Assembly (NCBI GenBank): GCA_030620115.1
Contig: JAUXFG010000005.1
Span: 1 to 48,438, forward strand
DNA from: Candidatus Fermentibacterota bacterium
GTDB taxonomy: Bacteria; JAFGKV01
Direction of reading: 5' to 3'
Length of the DNA stretch: 48,438 nucleotides
The notes below the pieces were generated by a model that had not been told where the DNA came from, ran no database searches, and was given only the letters and a program-made list of their open reading frames with translations. A program made the position numbers and the translations under genes. Positions within the stretch are counted from its first letter, which is position 1. Every line of letters starts with the position of its first letter. This document shows positions 32,868-41,341 of this stretch, one piece after another.

Positions 32868-33482
32868 TCCCAATGCCGAAAGAGGGGGCATCGTACGCAG
32901 GGTCTGGGATGTTTGCCGGTCGATGTCGGTTCTCGAAAAACGAGTGAATCGGAACCACACTGTGAGTTCACTGGATACTCTATCACTTCAACAATTGTTG
33001 AAGTCTTGAAGTATTGGTGTGCGTCTTGGAAAAACCGGGCGTTCGGGACCAGACTGTCGCCTTGGTAGGCAGCTAAGGGGGATTCGGATCCTCTCCAAAA
33101 GTCGTCACATTCAGACCGAAATTACTGGTCACTTACCTCCGAAATTCGTGGCAAGCTATTCCCGAAATAGGTGGTAGCTTTGGACGGAAATCCGCAGGTG
33201 GAACGGTTGAAGGGGAGCGGTGAAAGCACTGAGGAGACAAAAGATGCGGGTTATGGCGGATGAACGGATCTTGGGCGACAGTGAGTTCGTAGAGAAGGCG
33301 ATGCACCCCAGTTGATCGCAGATTCATGGCCTCCATATTGCAGGTTCTGCACCAACTTCGCTCAAATACTGTTCGATGCGCAACGGGCTGCGCAAGCATG
33401 GCTTGCTCGGGAAAAGCGGTAGCATGGCTACCGCACTCCAAAGGGGGAGAAGGTCGTGCGACCAGATCCATTGAGATGCTAC
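32868..33482. other. Gene-poor stretch
   Basis: Apart from the transposase fragment at 33220-33315 I see no coding region. A short perfect inverted repeat CAACAATTGTTG is at 32990-33001 and small dyads occur near 33382-33435 (GCGCAACGGGCTGCGCAAGC, GCGGTAGCATGGCTACCGC). Overall this looks like decayed mobile DNA between the polyferredoxin gene and the redox cluster. Confidence 0.45.
33220..33315 (+). pseudogene. Fragment of a long-form Y1 (REP-type) transposase
   Basis: A short frame reads VKALRRQKMRVMADERILG followed by DSEFVEKAMHPS and a stop. DERILGDSEFVE is typical of the region after the catalytic domain in longer Y1_Tnp-family transposases. There is no catalytic HUH domain upstream: a stop codon lies 9 nt before the fragment. 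It is a different transposase type from the intact RAYT at 12721. I judge it a decayed remnant. Confidence 0.5.
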
Positions 33483-33530
33483 GAATAGACCGGCATTCAG
33501 CACGCTGAGCACCGGTCTATTCTTGTTGTT
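33483..33530 (+). terminator. Possible rho-independent terminator
   Basis: Perfect 11-bp arms GAATAGACCGG (33483-33493) and CCGGTCTATTC (33512-33522) around an 18-nt loop, followed by TTGTTGTTCTTATTG. The stem is long but the tail is only moderately T-rich. It would serve plus-strand transcription from the decayed region; it lies about 80 bp from the end of the minus-strand fusion gene. Confidence 0.5.
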
Positions 33531-33604
33531 CTTATTGTGTCATCCGCCAGCGGAAGAGCCGTGCCCAGATCCTCACCATCTCAACAGCTCAATAGCTTGT
33601 CAGA

Positions 33605-36600
33605 CTACAGCTCACAAGGTCGGTGCGTGGGTGCTTCGGCCATGAACCTTGCGATCCATCCTCCTATGGTCGAAACCTCTCTGGAAGGACCTTGGGTTTC
33701 TGTTTTCGTGGCCACGGTGGGCCGTTCCAGGGGAGCGAGGCCGTTCTCAGTAAGAAATCCATCCAAGAAAAGAGCATTGGGTGAGCCGTCCTCGCCTGTG
33801 CACAGCAAGCCCGCGAACACATCGGCGTCGTCGAGCTCTGAAACGATCTCGCCATAGCTCGAAGGCATGCGGGAACCGTTGAGCCGAGTCAGGAGCAACG
33901 AGAGGACTTCCCATGTCTCTTTACCCTCTGGCGGATCCGCCATGGGGGATCCCTTGCGAACTCTTCTCTCCAGGTTGACGAATCTGCCATTGGTCTCGCC
34001 AGGCGCTGAGATGGGGAGCACCACTTCGGCCGCCTGAGCGGTTTTGGAAAGAAAGGTGTCCAGCACGACGCAGCCGGGAATCTTGTCCACCAGCGCTGCC
34101 CCAGGTGCAACGGAGCGCATGTCTTCCCCCACGATGAGCGCTGCGCGTACTCCTCCCTCGGCTATGGCCTGATGCATCGCTTCCACCGAACTGCCGGCTC
34201 CCTGCTTCCTGCCCGGCAGGAAGGAAGGATGCAGCCCCACGAATACAAGACCTTGCTCGTTGGCCTGCGCACGAAGCTGTACGAGCCCGGAGCCTTCCAC
34301 GCCGAGTTTGCCCAAGCTGAGCATCAAGACTGCCAAAGCTCTCACATCCTCTGCATGTGCGGCAGAAGCATCCACCACCGCAATCACACCCCCCGTCGCT
34401 TCCCGGATCAACTCAGCAGCCTCGTCCACCTGTTTGGGGGTGACACCTGTCCCTGCCAGGAGATCCCGATCTGAGGCGCTCTTCAGGTAATACTCGAATC
34501 GATCCGATCCAGTGCACCGCGTCCGAAGAAATTCCCGATCTACGGCGCCTCCCAAAACGAGCCGTCTGAGCAGAGCCCCCATCACCGGCCCCGGCGTCTT
34601 GGTTTCCACTCTCAACGTGGGCGCCGTTCCTTGGCTCTCGGATCCCGGGCCAATCAAAAGAACGTGGGCGCCGCGTTCTTTCGCCCGGTGAATCCTGAAA
34701 TCGACCACCGGTGTTTCCGCCGCCGGATCGGCGCCCATGATGATAATGAGCTCCGCCTGATCGATAGCATCAAGAGATACGGTGGATCCGGTGAAGCCGA
34801 GCAGCCTGTCCAGGGATGTATCGTGGGAAGCTCCCAAGAGCTGCGAGCCGCTGGCCACAAACGCCGTGGAAAGACCTTCTCGGCCAACTTTCTGAAGCAA
34901 ATATGCTTCCTCCATGCTGAGAATGCCGGAGCCGATCACCGCCGCTTTCGAGGACTCCTTCCCGTTGGTCTTGAGGACGGCAACGGCACGACCCAGGGCT
35001 TCATCCCATGTGGCCTGTCGGAGAGCGCCATCTTCCCGAATCATCGGAGTGCGGAGACGTTCCTGGTCACTCAGGTACCGATGTCCGAATCGACCGGTGC
35101 GACACAACTGTCCGTCGCCGGGTTCTGCCGCCGCTTCCGGGGTCTGCACCCATGAGAGGCCATCTACCACCGAAACATATCGCATGTCGCATACAACGCC
35201 GCAATGAGCACACACCGTGTCGACATATTTGACCCTCCATTCCCTGAGTTTCCGATAACGGAGATGGTCCATGAGGGCGCCGGTGGGACACTGGTCGATA
35301 CAGTTTCCGCAACCGATGCACGGCGACTCCATCAGGGGCAAGCCGAGGGTAGGTTTCATCACGGTTTCGAAACCACGGTTCACAAATCCCAGCGCCGCCG
35401 GGCCCACAAGGTCCCGACAGATGGCCACACACTTCCCGCAAAGAATGCACTTATTGTTGTCGAGCACCACAAATGGGTGGCTATGATCCGGCCGGTGCTG
35501 GATCACCTCTCCCGCGAGACGTAACGGCTCTACGCCATATTCCGTGGCCAGCATCTGGAGCTCACAATCCCCGAGATCTAAGCATCCACACACAAGGCAC
35601 CGATCGGTCTCGTAGAGCACATCTTCCTTGGCCAGCCCGTATTCAGCCTCACTCCACGAACGCTTCCGCTCTTCGGGATCCGGTTCGGGTATGGTGGATC
35701 GTTCTTTCTTGGTGACAAAACTGTAATACTCAGGAGTCGGCTCTCCAAGCAGCTTCTTGGTGCTGTAGAAGGCCACAGGCGGGGCCTGGGCCTCGCCTGT
35801 GGCCAGATAGGAGAGAATGCCATGCGCGGCCCGTTTGCCCGCAGCAATGGCATCTATGACCACGGTGGGGCCAGTGACCACGTCGCCGCCGGCAAAGATC
35901 CCAGGAATATTGGTTTTCATGGTCCGTTCATCAGTGACAAAGGTATTCCACTTGGTCCGCTCGAGCTTGGCCGCGGTCTCATCTCCCTTGTCAGCCCACC
36001 AGAGGTCGGTTCCTTGCCCAATGGCTCCGAAAAGGAAATCACACGCGAGGGTGAATTCGCTCCCCGGGATGGGAACAGGTCGACGCCGCCCGCTGGCATC
36101 CGGTTCCCCCAGCTCCATGCGCAGGGCCTCTATGCCGGTGAGCTTCCCGTTCTCCGCAAGTATCTTGGTGGGCACCGCGAGGAAATGCATCTTGACGCCC
36201 TCGTCCGCTGCAGCATCGATTTCAACATCGTCGGCCGGCATCTCCTTGCGGGTTCTCCTATAGAGGATGATCACTTCGTCGGCGTCGAGCCTGAAAGCCG
36301 TACGTGATGCATCGATGGCGGTATTGCCGCCGCCCACCACCACCACTCGCCCGTGCACTCTGAGGGGATTGCCCAGCTCGACCCGGGTAAGGAAGTCAAG
36401 GCCGGAGAGTACGCCCTCAGTGTCTTCCTCGCCCTCCATCCTCATCCCCTTGCCAAGGGGAGCGCCCACGGCGATGAACACTGCGTCGTATTCATCCTTC
36501 AACGAGTCAATGGTGAAGTCCTTGCCCAAGGTCCGATTGCTGTGGATCTCCGCGCCTAACCGCGTTACGGTTCCTATCTCCAGATTCAGCAGCTTCTTGG

Positions 36601-37318
36601 GAAGCCGGTACTCCGGGATTCCATACCGCAGCATTCCGCCGGGTTGTGGCCACATGTCGAAGATAACCGGCTTCGTTCCCTCCAGCGCCAGATAGTAGGC
36701 GCAAGTAAGACCTGCGGGACCCGCACCCACGATGGCCACCTTCTTCCCCGTGGCCGGCTGGGGCGTAGGCATAAACACTTCCCCGCGTTCCAGCTCGGCG
36801 GCATACCGCTTCACAAAGTTGATGCCAACCGGGTCATCCACATGCTGCCGTTCACAGACCACTTCACACGCGCGAACGCATATTCTTCCGCAGACAATGG
36901 GAAGCGGATTGACCTCTTTGATGAGCTCCACTGCTTCCAGAAATCTTCCTTCGCGGGCAAGGGCAAGATAGCCTTGCGCGTCCACGCCGGCGGGGCAGCC
37001 TATCTGGCATGGCCCCTTGCAGTCAGCCCAGTGCGCCGATAAGAGCAGCTCCAGGGCCATCTTCCGCGACGCTCGTACCCTTTCCGTGTTGGTCTTCACC
37101 ACCATGCCCGGGCGCACTCTGGTGGCGCAGGATGGCTGCAAGGTCCGCGCCCCCTCCACCTCCACCACACACACGAAGCACGAGCCGTACGGTGGAAGCT
37201 GTGGGCTATAACAGAGGGTGGGAATATCCGCAACTCCGGTTCTCTTGGACACCTCAAGGATCGTTTCCTGAGGTTGGGCCTCCACCGGATGTCCATCTAT
37301 CGTCAGTTTCACTGCCAT
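33605..37318 (-). CDS. NuoG-type ferredoxin / GltD-NfnB-like flavoprotein / degenerate molybdopterin domain fusion
   Basis: A 1237-residue cytoplasmic redox subunit. Order: [2Fe-2S] domain with Cys36, Cys47, Cys50 and Cys64; a GltD-type N-terminal FeS domain (DCKGPCQIGCPAG, VCGRICVRACEVVCE); FAD site GAGPAG at 198-203; NAD(P) site VVVGGGNTAIDAS; two [4Fe-4S] ferredoxin motifs (CILCGKCVAICRD, CIGCGNCIDQCPTGAL); and a molybdopterin-oxidoreductase domain from about 700 (VCAHCGVVCDMRY, LCRTGRFG). At the place of the catalytic Cys/Sec of formate dehydrogenases (about residue 830) the sequence is ASHDTS, so formate oxidation is unlikely. ATG 37318 lies 25 bp after the NuoF-like stop. With the NuoE/NuoF genes it fits a Stn-type NADH:NADP+/ferredoxin transhydrogenase; this is inference. 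Confidence 0.85.
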   Translation of the reverse strand: MAVKLTIDGHPVEAQPQETILEVSKRTGVADIPTLCYSPQLPPYGSCFVCVVEVEGARTLQPSCATRVRPGMVVKTNTERVRASRKMALELLLSAHWADCKGPCQIGCPAGVDAQGYLALAREGRFLEAVELIKEVNPLPIVCGRICVRACEVVCERQHVDDPVGINFVKRYAAELERGEVFMPTPQPATGKKVAIVGAGPAGLTCAYYLALEGTKPVIFDMWPQPGGMLRYGIPEYRLPKKLLNLEIGTVTRLGAEIHSNRTLGKDFTIDSLKDEYDAVFIAVGAPLGKGMRMEGEEDTEGVLSGLDFLTRVELGNPLRVHGRVVVVGGGNTAIDASRTAFRLDADEVIILYRRTRKEMPADDVEIDAAADEGVKMHFLAVPTKILAENGKLTGIEALRMELGEPDASGRRRPVPIPGSEFTLACDFLFGAIGQGTDLWWADKGDETAAKLERTKWNTFVTDERTMKTNIPGIFAGGDVVTGPTVVIDAIAAGKRAAHGILSYLATGEAQAPPVAFYSTKKLLGEPTPEYYSFVTKKERSTIPEPDPEERKRSWSEAEYGLAKEDVLYETDRCLVCGCLDLGDCELQMLATEYGVEPLRLAGEVIQHRPDHSHPFVVLDNNKCILCGKCVAICRDLVGPAALGFVNRGFETVMKPTLGLPLMESPCIGCGNCIDQCPTGALMDHLRYRKLREWRVKYVDTVCAHCGVVCDMRYVSVVDGLSWVQTPEAAAEPGDGQLCRTGRFGHRYLSDQERLRTPMIREDGALRQATWDEALGRAVAVLKTNGKESSKAAVIGSGILSMEEAYLLQKVGREGLSTAFVASGSQLLGASHDTSLDRLLGFTGSTVSLDAIDQAELIIIMGADPAAETPVVDFRIHRAKERGAHVLLIGPGSESQGTAPTLRVETKTPGPVMGALLRRLVLGGAVDREFLRTRCTGSDRFEYYLKSASDRDLLAGTGVTPKQVDEAAELIREATGGVIAVVDASAAHAEDVRALAVLMLSLGKLGVEGSGLVQLRAQANEQGLVFVGLHPSFLPGRKQGAGSSVEAMHQAIAEGGVRAALIVGEDMRSVAPGAALVDKIPGCVVLDTFLSKTAQAAEVVLPISAPGETNGRFVNLERRVRKGSPMADPPEGKETWEVLSLLLTRLNGSRMPSSYGEIVSELDDADVFAGLLCTGEDGSPNALFLDGFLTENGLAPLERPTVATKTETQGPSREVSTIGGWIARFMAEAPTHRPCEL

Positions 37319-37343
37319 GGTTGTTTTGTCTCCACTCACCGGT

Positions 37344-39140
37344 CTACTCCCTAATGACTGCATCGAAACGACAGGCCATGTAGCATTCGCCACACCGGGT
37401 GCACAGCTCTTGATCAATGACATGAACCTCTTTCCGATCCCCCGCGATGGCGTCCACAGGGCATTTCCTGGCGCACAAGGTACAGCCGGTGCACTTCTCC
37501 GGATCGATCGAGTAGGTCAATAGCGCGCGACAGACGTGAGCCGGGCACCGTTTGTCATGAATGTGAGCCTCATACTCATTCCGGAAAAACCGGAGCGTAG
37601 TGAGCACAGGATTGGGGGCCGTCTGCCCCAACGCACAGAGACTCGTGTCACAGATCCTTTCGGCTAAATCTTCTAGAAGCGGGATGTCCTCCGGAACGCC
37701 CTTTCCTTCGCAAATCCGCGTCAGAATCTCCATCATACGTTTCGTGCCGATGCGGCAGAAAGTACATTTGCCGCATGATTCGCTTTGGGTGAATTCCAGA
37801 AAGTACCGTGCCACATCCACCATGCAGGTCGTCTCATCCATGACGACAAGGCCGCCTGAACCCATAATTGCGCCGGTTTTGGCAAGCGACTCGTAGTCAA
37901 TGATCGTATCCTTCATATGAGCAGGGATACAGCCCCCGGAGGGTCCACCGATCTGGACCGCCTTGAACTCCTTGCCGTCTGGAACGCCCCCGCCGATGTC
38001 GAACACGATCTTCTTGATGGAGATGCCCATGGGAACCTCGACGAGCCCAGAGTTAGTTATCTTGCCCACCAGGGAGAAGATCTTCGTCCCCTTGCTGGTC
38101 TCAGTCCCCAGGGATGCGAACCAATCTGCTCCCCGGTGGATGATCACCGGCACATTGGCCCAGGTTTCCACGTTATTGATATTAGTGGGTTTCCCCCAAA
38201 TGCCCTTCTCCGCAGGAAATGGCGGACGGAATCGCGGCCTGCCGGCCTTCCCTTCAATCGAAGCCATAAGCGCGGTCTCTTCGCCACAGACGAATGCGCC
38301 TCCTCCCCGCACCACGCGGACATCGAAGTTGCAGCCACTGCCGAAGATATCCTCTCCCAGGAGCCCATAGCCACGGGCCTGATCTATGGCAACCTCCAAT
38401 CGGTGGATGGCAAGAGGATACTCATCACGCACGTAAAGAATCCCGTGCTCCGCCCCTATGGCATACGCGCCTATGGTCATCCCCTCCAATACACTATGGG
38501 GATCAGCCTCCAGGATCGATCGATCCATGAACGCGCCAGGATCCCCTTCGTCGCCATTGCAGACCACGTATTTGATAGTTCCCGGCGAACGGCGGCAAAA
38601 CCCCCATTTCAGCCCTGTGGGGAAACCGGCGCCACCACGGCCCCGGAGGCCGGACTCCTTTATCTCCGCGATGACCTCTTCAGGACTCATGGAGGTCAGA
38701 ACCTTCTCCAGAGCAATGTACCCGTCATGCGCGATGTAGTCGTCGATCACCTCCGGATCGATGCTGCCTCGGTTTCGAAGCGCCACGAGAACCTGGTCCT
38801 TGAAAAAGCCGATGTCGCGCATGAGAGGAATCGATGCATCCCTCTCGGTAGGTGAGTACATCAACTCCTCCACCGGCCTGCCCTTGAGGAAATGCTCTTC
38901 AACCAACCGCGGGACATCTTCCACTGACAGCTGCTGGTAGAAGACTCCCTCGGGCTGAACCAGCATGACAGGTCCCCGTTCACAGAACCCGTTGCAGCCC
39001 GTTCCCACCACTTGGATCTCGTGCTCCAAATGGTGCTTCTTGAGCTCGTCCTCTAATGCTTTCTTGACTTCAAAAGCACCATTGGACACGCACCCCGTAC
39101 CTGTACACACCAAGAGGTGTGAACGAAAATTGATATCCAT
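37344..39140 (-). CDS. NuoF/HydB-like NADH-binding flavoprotein subunit
   Basis: NADH dehydrogenase module of 598 residues. A thioredoxin-like [2Fe-2S] domain starts it (LLVCTGTGCVSNGA, GTGCNGFCERGP). The NuoF core carries the FMN/NAD loops GLRGRGGAGFPTGLKWG and NGDEGDPGAFMDR, and the [4Fe-4S] site ESCGKCTFCRIG. Two C-terminal ferredoxin motifs follow (CTGCTLCARKCP and CTRCGECYMACRF), as in HydB of bifurcating hydrogenases rather than in complex I NuoF. It would exchange electrons between NADH and the other subunits, and in the Hyd family the FMN here is the proposed bifurcation site. GGGGGA precedes ATG 39140. Confidence 0.93.
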   Translation of the reverse strand: MDINFRSHLLVCTGTGCVSNGAFEVKKALEDELKKHHLEHEIQVVGTGCNGFCERGPVMLVQPEGVFYQQLSVEDVPRLVEEHFLKGRPVEELMYSPTERDASIPLMRDIGFFKDQVLVALRNRGSIDPEVIDDYIAHDGYIALEKVLTSMSPEEVIAEIKESGLRGRGGAGFPTGLKWGFCRRSPGTIKYVVCNGDEGDPGAFMDRSILEADPHSVLEGMTIGAYAIGAEHGILYVRDEYPLAIHRLEVAIDQARGYGLLGEDIFGSGCNFDVRVVRGGGAFVCGEETALMASIEGKAGRPRFRPPFPAEKGIWGKPTNINNVETWANVPVIIHRGADWFASLGTETSKGTKIFSLVGKITNSGLVEVPMGISIKKIVFDIGGGVPDGKEFKAVQIGGPSGGCIPAHMKDTIIDYESLAKTGAIMGSGGLVVMDETTCMVDVARYFLEFTQSESCGKCTFCRIGTKRMMEILTRICEGKGVPEDIPLLEDLAERICDTSLCALGQTAPNPVLTTLRFFRNEYEAHIHDKRCPAHVCRALLTYSIDPEKCTGCTLCARKCPVDAIAGDRKEVHVIDQELCTRCGECYMACRFDAVIRE

Positions 39141-39202
39141 GCAATCCCCCTATATGTTTCCCAAAAGGGCGCGTGCGTGCGCGATAATCATCCACATGGC
39201 TC

Positions 39203-39586
39203 CTAGCTCATCTTTTCGCTGCCAACGGCCAGCGCGTATTCTTTCACTATCCTTCCCTCCATGGCGTGCTCTAGAAGGATCCGAACGATCTTGTCCCCGT
39301 CGAGCTTCGCATACTTCACAGGAGCCGTGTTCGCATACTCCACGGTGACCATGGGCTCGTGACTGCACAGTCCGGCACAGCCGGAAGTCGTGACGAGGAC
39401 GTCCCTGATGCCCCGTTCATCCATAGCGGTCAACAGGGCATCCATCACCTCTCGGGCGCCTGACGCGATACCGCATGTGCCCATATGTACGGTTATGCGG
39501 GCTTTCCCCTCTCCTTCCCGGAGATTCCTCGAACGCTTCGCCTGTTCTCTGATCTTCCGGAGCTCTGCTATGGTCAGTTTCGCCAT
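39203..39586 (-). CDS. Thioredoxin-like [2Fe-2S] protein (HydD/HymD-type)
   Basis: Small electron carrier of 127 residues with a basic N-terminal helix and a thioredoxin-like [2Fe-2S] fold. HMGTCGIASGAREVMDALL and TTSGCAGLCSHEPMV supply Cys38, Cys70 and Cys74; only three cysteines occur in the whole protein, so cluster binding would need another ligand or differ from canonical NuoE. Genes of this type stand next to NuoF-like subunits in many [FeFe]-hydrogenase operons. AAGGGGA lies about 8 nt before ATG 39586. Confidence 0.8.
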   Translation of the reverse strand: MAKLTIAELRKIREQAKRSRNLREGEGKARITVHMGTCGIASGAREVMDALLTAMDERGIRDVLVTTSGCAGLCSHEPMVTVEYANTAPVKYAKLDGDKIVRILLEHAMEGRIVKEYALAVGSEKMS

Positions 39587-39619
39587 GCGATCCCCTTCCT
39601 TTTTCGTGATTAGCCCGGG

Positions 39620-40156
39620 CTAGTCAAGATTCTGCCGTTCTTTGATCATCCTCGAGATGAACTGAATCACTTCTCGACTCGTCACACTCACCCCATCCAA
39701 CACCGACCTGATTGCCCTGGTATCGAACACAAATTCGTCATCGGCCAAACAATGCCGATAGACGAGATCGATCCTGGGGTTCGCCAGGAGAATCATCGTG
39801 ATGGTTGACGCCATATCTCCCAAAGGTTGGCGATCAATATGCGAATGTTTGAACGAGGCTTCAACCCTCGTTCCAGAGCCCGGTTGAGACACCACCCGCA
39901 TATTCCCTCCCGCACGCTCAGCAGCCTGACGAAACAGAGACAACCCCATTCCCACGCTACGGACATCCTTGGTGGTAAAGAATGGGTCTATCGCCTGTTC
40001 CAGCATCTTGGCATCCATGCCACAGCCGTCATCGGAGATCGTGATGATGAGCTGGTCCTCGGCTGGATTCTCGATCACGGCAATCTGCACGAACGAGCTG
40101 CCCGCGCGAATCGAGTTCTCGACAATATCGAGAATATGGAGGGCGAGTTCCTTCAT
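39620..40156 (-). CDS. GHKL ATPase (histidine-kinase-like) protein
   Basis: A 178-residue cytoplasmic protein consisting of an isolated HATPase_c domain: N-box DIVENSIRAGS, G1 DDGCGM, F-box-like DPFFTTK and G2 GMGLSLF. There is no histidine phosphotransfer domain and no sensor, so it may work as an anti-sigma-type or partner kinase. The C-terminal 70 residues are unrecognised. The ATG overlaps the PHP gene stop by ATGA, with a G7 run serving as ribosome site. Proteins of this kind recur in hydrogenase-linked regulatory modules. Confidence 0.82.
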   Translation of the reverse strand: MKELALHILDIVENSIRAGSSFVQIAVIENPAEDQLIITISDDGCGMDAKMLEQAIDPFFTTKDVRSVGMGLSLFRQAAERAGGNMRVVSQPGSGTRVEASFKHSHIDRQPLGDMASTITMILLANPRIDLVYRHCLADDEFVFDTRAIRSVLDGVSVTSREVIQFISRMIKERQNLD

Positions 40157-40920
40157 GGCGCCCCCCCCTCACAGATCGAGCACCCATTCTGGTCCCTTAA
40201 TGCATCGAGAATTCCTTTGAAGGATGGCTCCTGAAGAAAGAAGGTCGTGTGGGCTTTGCCAACATCATTGAGAAAATGCGCGTCCGAATTGGTAATAAAT
40301 GGATATTTCGCATACTCCGGGAACCGGCGTCGCGCCTCGGCAAGAGGCACATGGGGGCTCACTTCGAGACCATCAAGAGGCACGCGAGGCGGAATGAAGC
40401 CCAATTGACCAATGATGCCAAAGGCCTGCCGGTCGATATGTGCGGCCAGCGCCAGCCCACTGCATTCATGAACAAGCTCGACGATCTTCTTGACCCCGAA
40501 TGAGGTGGCGCCGACCAGGATATAGGGGCAAAATCCTTCTACCTCATCATGCTCGTTGGCTATCACCTGTTCCTCCACGAATGACTCATCATCCGAGCGT
40601 TTCAGATCAGAATAGATGATCTCCTGCATCCGCCATGCGGCGTCGATATCAGGATAGAGGGTGAGAATGTGCACTTCCTCGCGTGAAGCGATTTCCATAC
40701 CCGGCACCACAGTGAGTGGAGAGCCTTCCGCGGCAGTCAATACCGCATGCACGTTCTCCGCACTGTTGTGGTCCGTAATGGCGATGATATCCAATCGCTT
40801 TTCCAATGCGGTCCGCACAATGAACCGAGGCGACATCTCAAGATCCCCACATGGAGACAGGCATGTATGGATATGAAGATCAGCGCGATAGTGTTGGAGA
40901 TTCACTGATCGGCGGGGCAT
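40153..40920 (-). CDS. PHP-domain phosphoesterase
   Basis: A 255-residue metal-dependent phosphoesterase of the polymerase/histidinol phosphatase family. Motifs ADLHIHTCLSPCGD, ITDHNSAEN, PGMEI, LALAAHIDR and TNSDAHFLNDVG carry the expected His/Asp ligands. A central insertion (CPYILVGATSFG) follows the TrpH-like core. The physiological substrate is unknown; the co-occurrence with DRTGG, GHKL and HydS-like genes suggests a role in redox or nucleotide signalling. No clear ribosome site precedes ATG 40920, which lies about 80 bp after the DRTGG gene. Confidence 0.85.
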   Translation of the reverse strand: MPRRSVNLQHYRADLHIHTCLSPCGDLEMSPRFIVRTALEKRLDIIAITDHNSAENVHAVLTAAEGSPLTVVPGMEIASREEVHILTLYPDIDAAWRMQEIIYSDLKRSDDESFVEEQVIANEHDEVEGFCPYILVGATSFGVKKIVELVHECSGLALAAHIDRQAFGIIGQLGFIPPRVPLDGLEVSPHVPLAEARRRFPEYAKYPFITNSDAHFLNDVGKAHTTFFLQEPSFKGILDALRDQNGCSICEGGAP

Positions 40921-40999
40921 GTGTTCAGGGGTTATGTGTTTTGCTCATTTGCTCAAACAATTGATATGTAAGGAGCTAGCACCTGAAATCCGTGACCGG

Positions 41000-41341
41000 C
41001 TAGCCGCCGGAAATACCAAGCTCTGAGAGCTTCGTTACGAGCTGATAGGAGTTGAGCGGCGATCGGAGCAACGTGACACCCTCCTCTCGGGCGTTCTCAA
41101 GCGTCTCCTCCAACGGGGTACTGTTCTTTGCCACGATGATCCCCGCGAGATCCTTCAGGCTAGCCACGGCAATGATATTCTCATGGACTTGAATCGTCAC
41201 CCAGAGATGATGGGCAGTCCCCGATGCAATGACATCGCTCAGAAGATCGCCGACGTATCCTCCCAGCACGACCTCGTCGAGATGTTCACCTTCATTCAGG
41301 ATCTCCAGATTCAACGCCTCCACGATCTCCCTCAAGCGCAT
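41000..41341 (-). CDS. DRTGG-domain protein (first of two)
   Basis: A 113-residue single-domain DRTGG protein: MRLREIVEALNLEILNEG, VVLGGYVGDLLSDVIASG, LWVTIQVHENIIAVASLKDL, and ESGVTLL-like REEGVTLLRSPLNSYQLV. DRTGG domains accompany CBS pairs and are thought to bind nucleotides. ATG 41341 is preceded by AAGGAG at 9 nt and overlaps the end of the HydS-like gene by 50 nt, so the pair is translationally linked. The frame is open to 41365. Confidence 0.82.
   Translation of the reverse strand: MRLREIVEALNLEILNEGEHLDEVVLGGYVGDLLSDVIASGTAHHLWVTIQVHENIIAVASLKDLAGIIVAKNSTPLEETLENAREEGVTLLRSPLNSYQLVTKLSELGISGG

Noticed and set aside
33133-33512. Short minus-strand frames in the gene-poor region
   Set aside because: No domain or ribosome site; they cover hairpin-rich decayed DNA.
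33605-37318. H-cluster (catalytic HydA) in the large fusion protein
   Set aside because: The TSCCP, MPCxxK and MACxGGC motifs are not present; the end is a molybdopterin domain.
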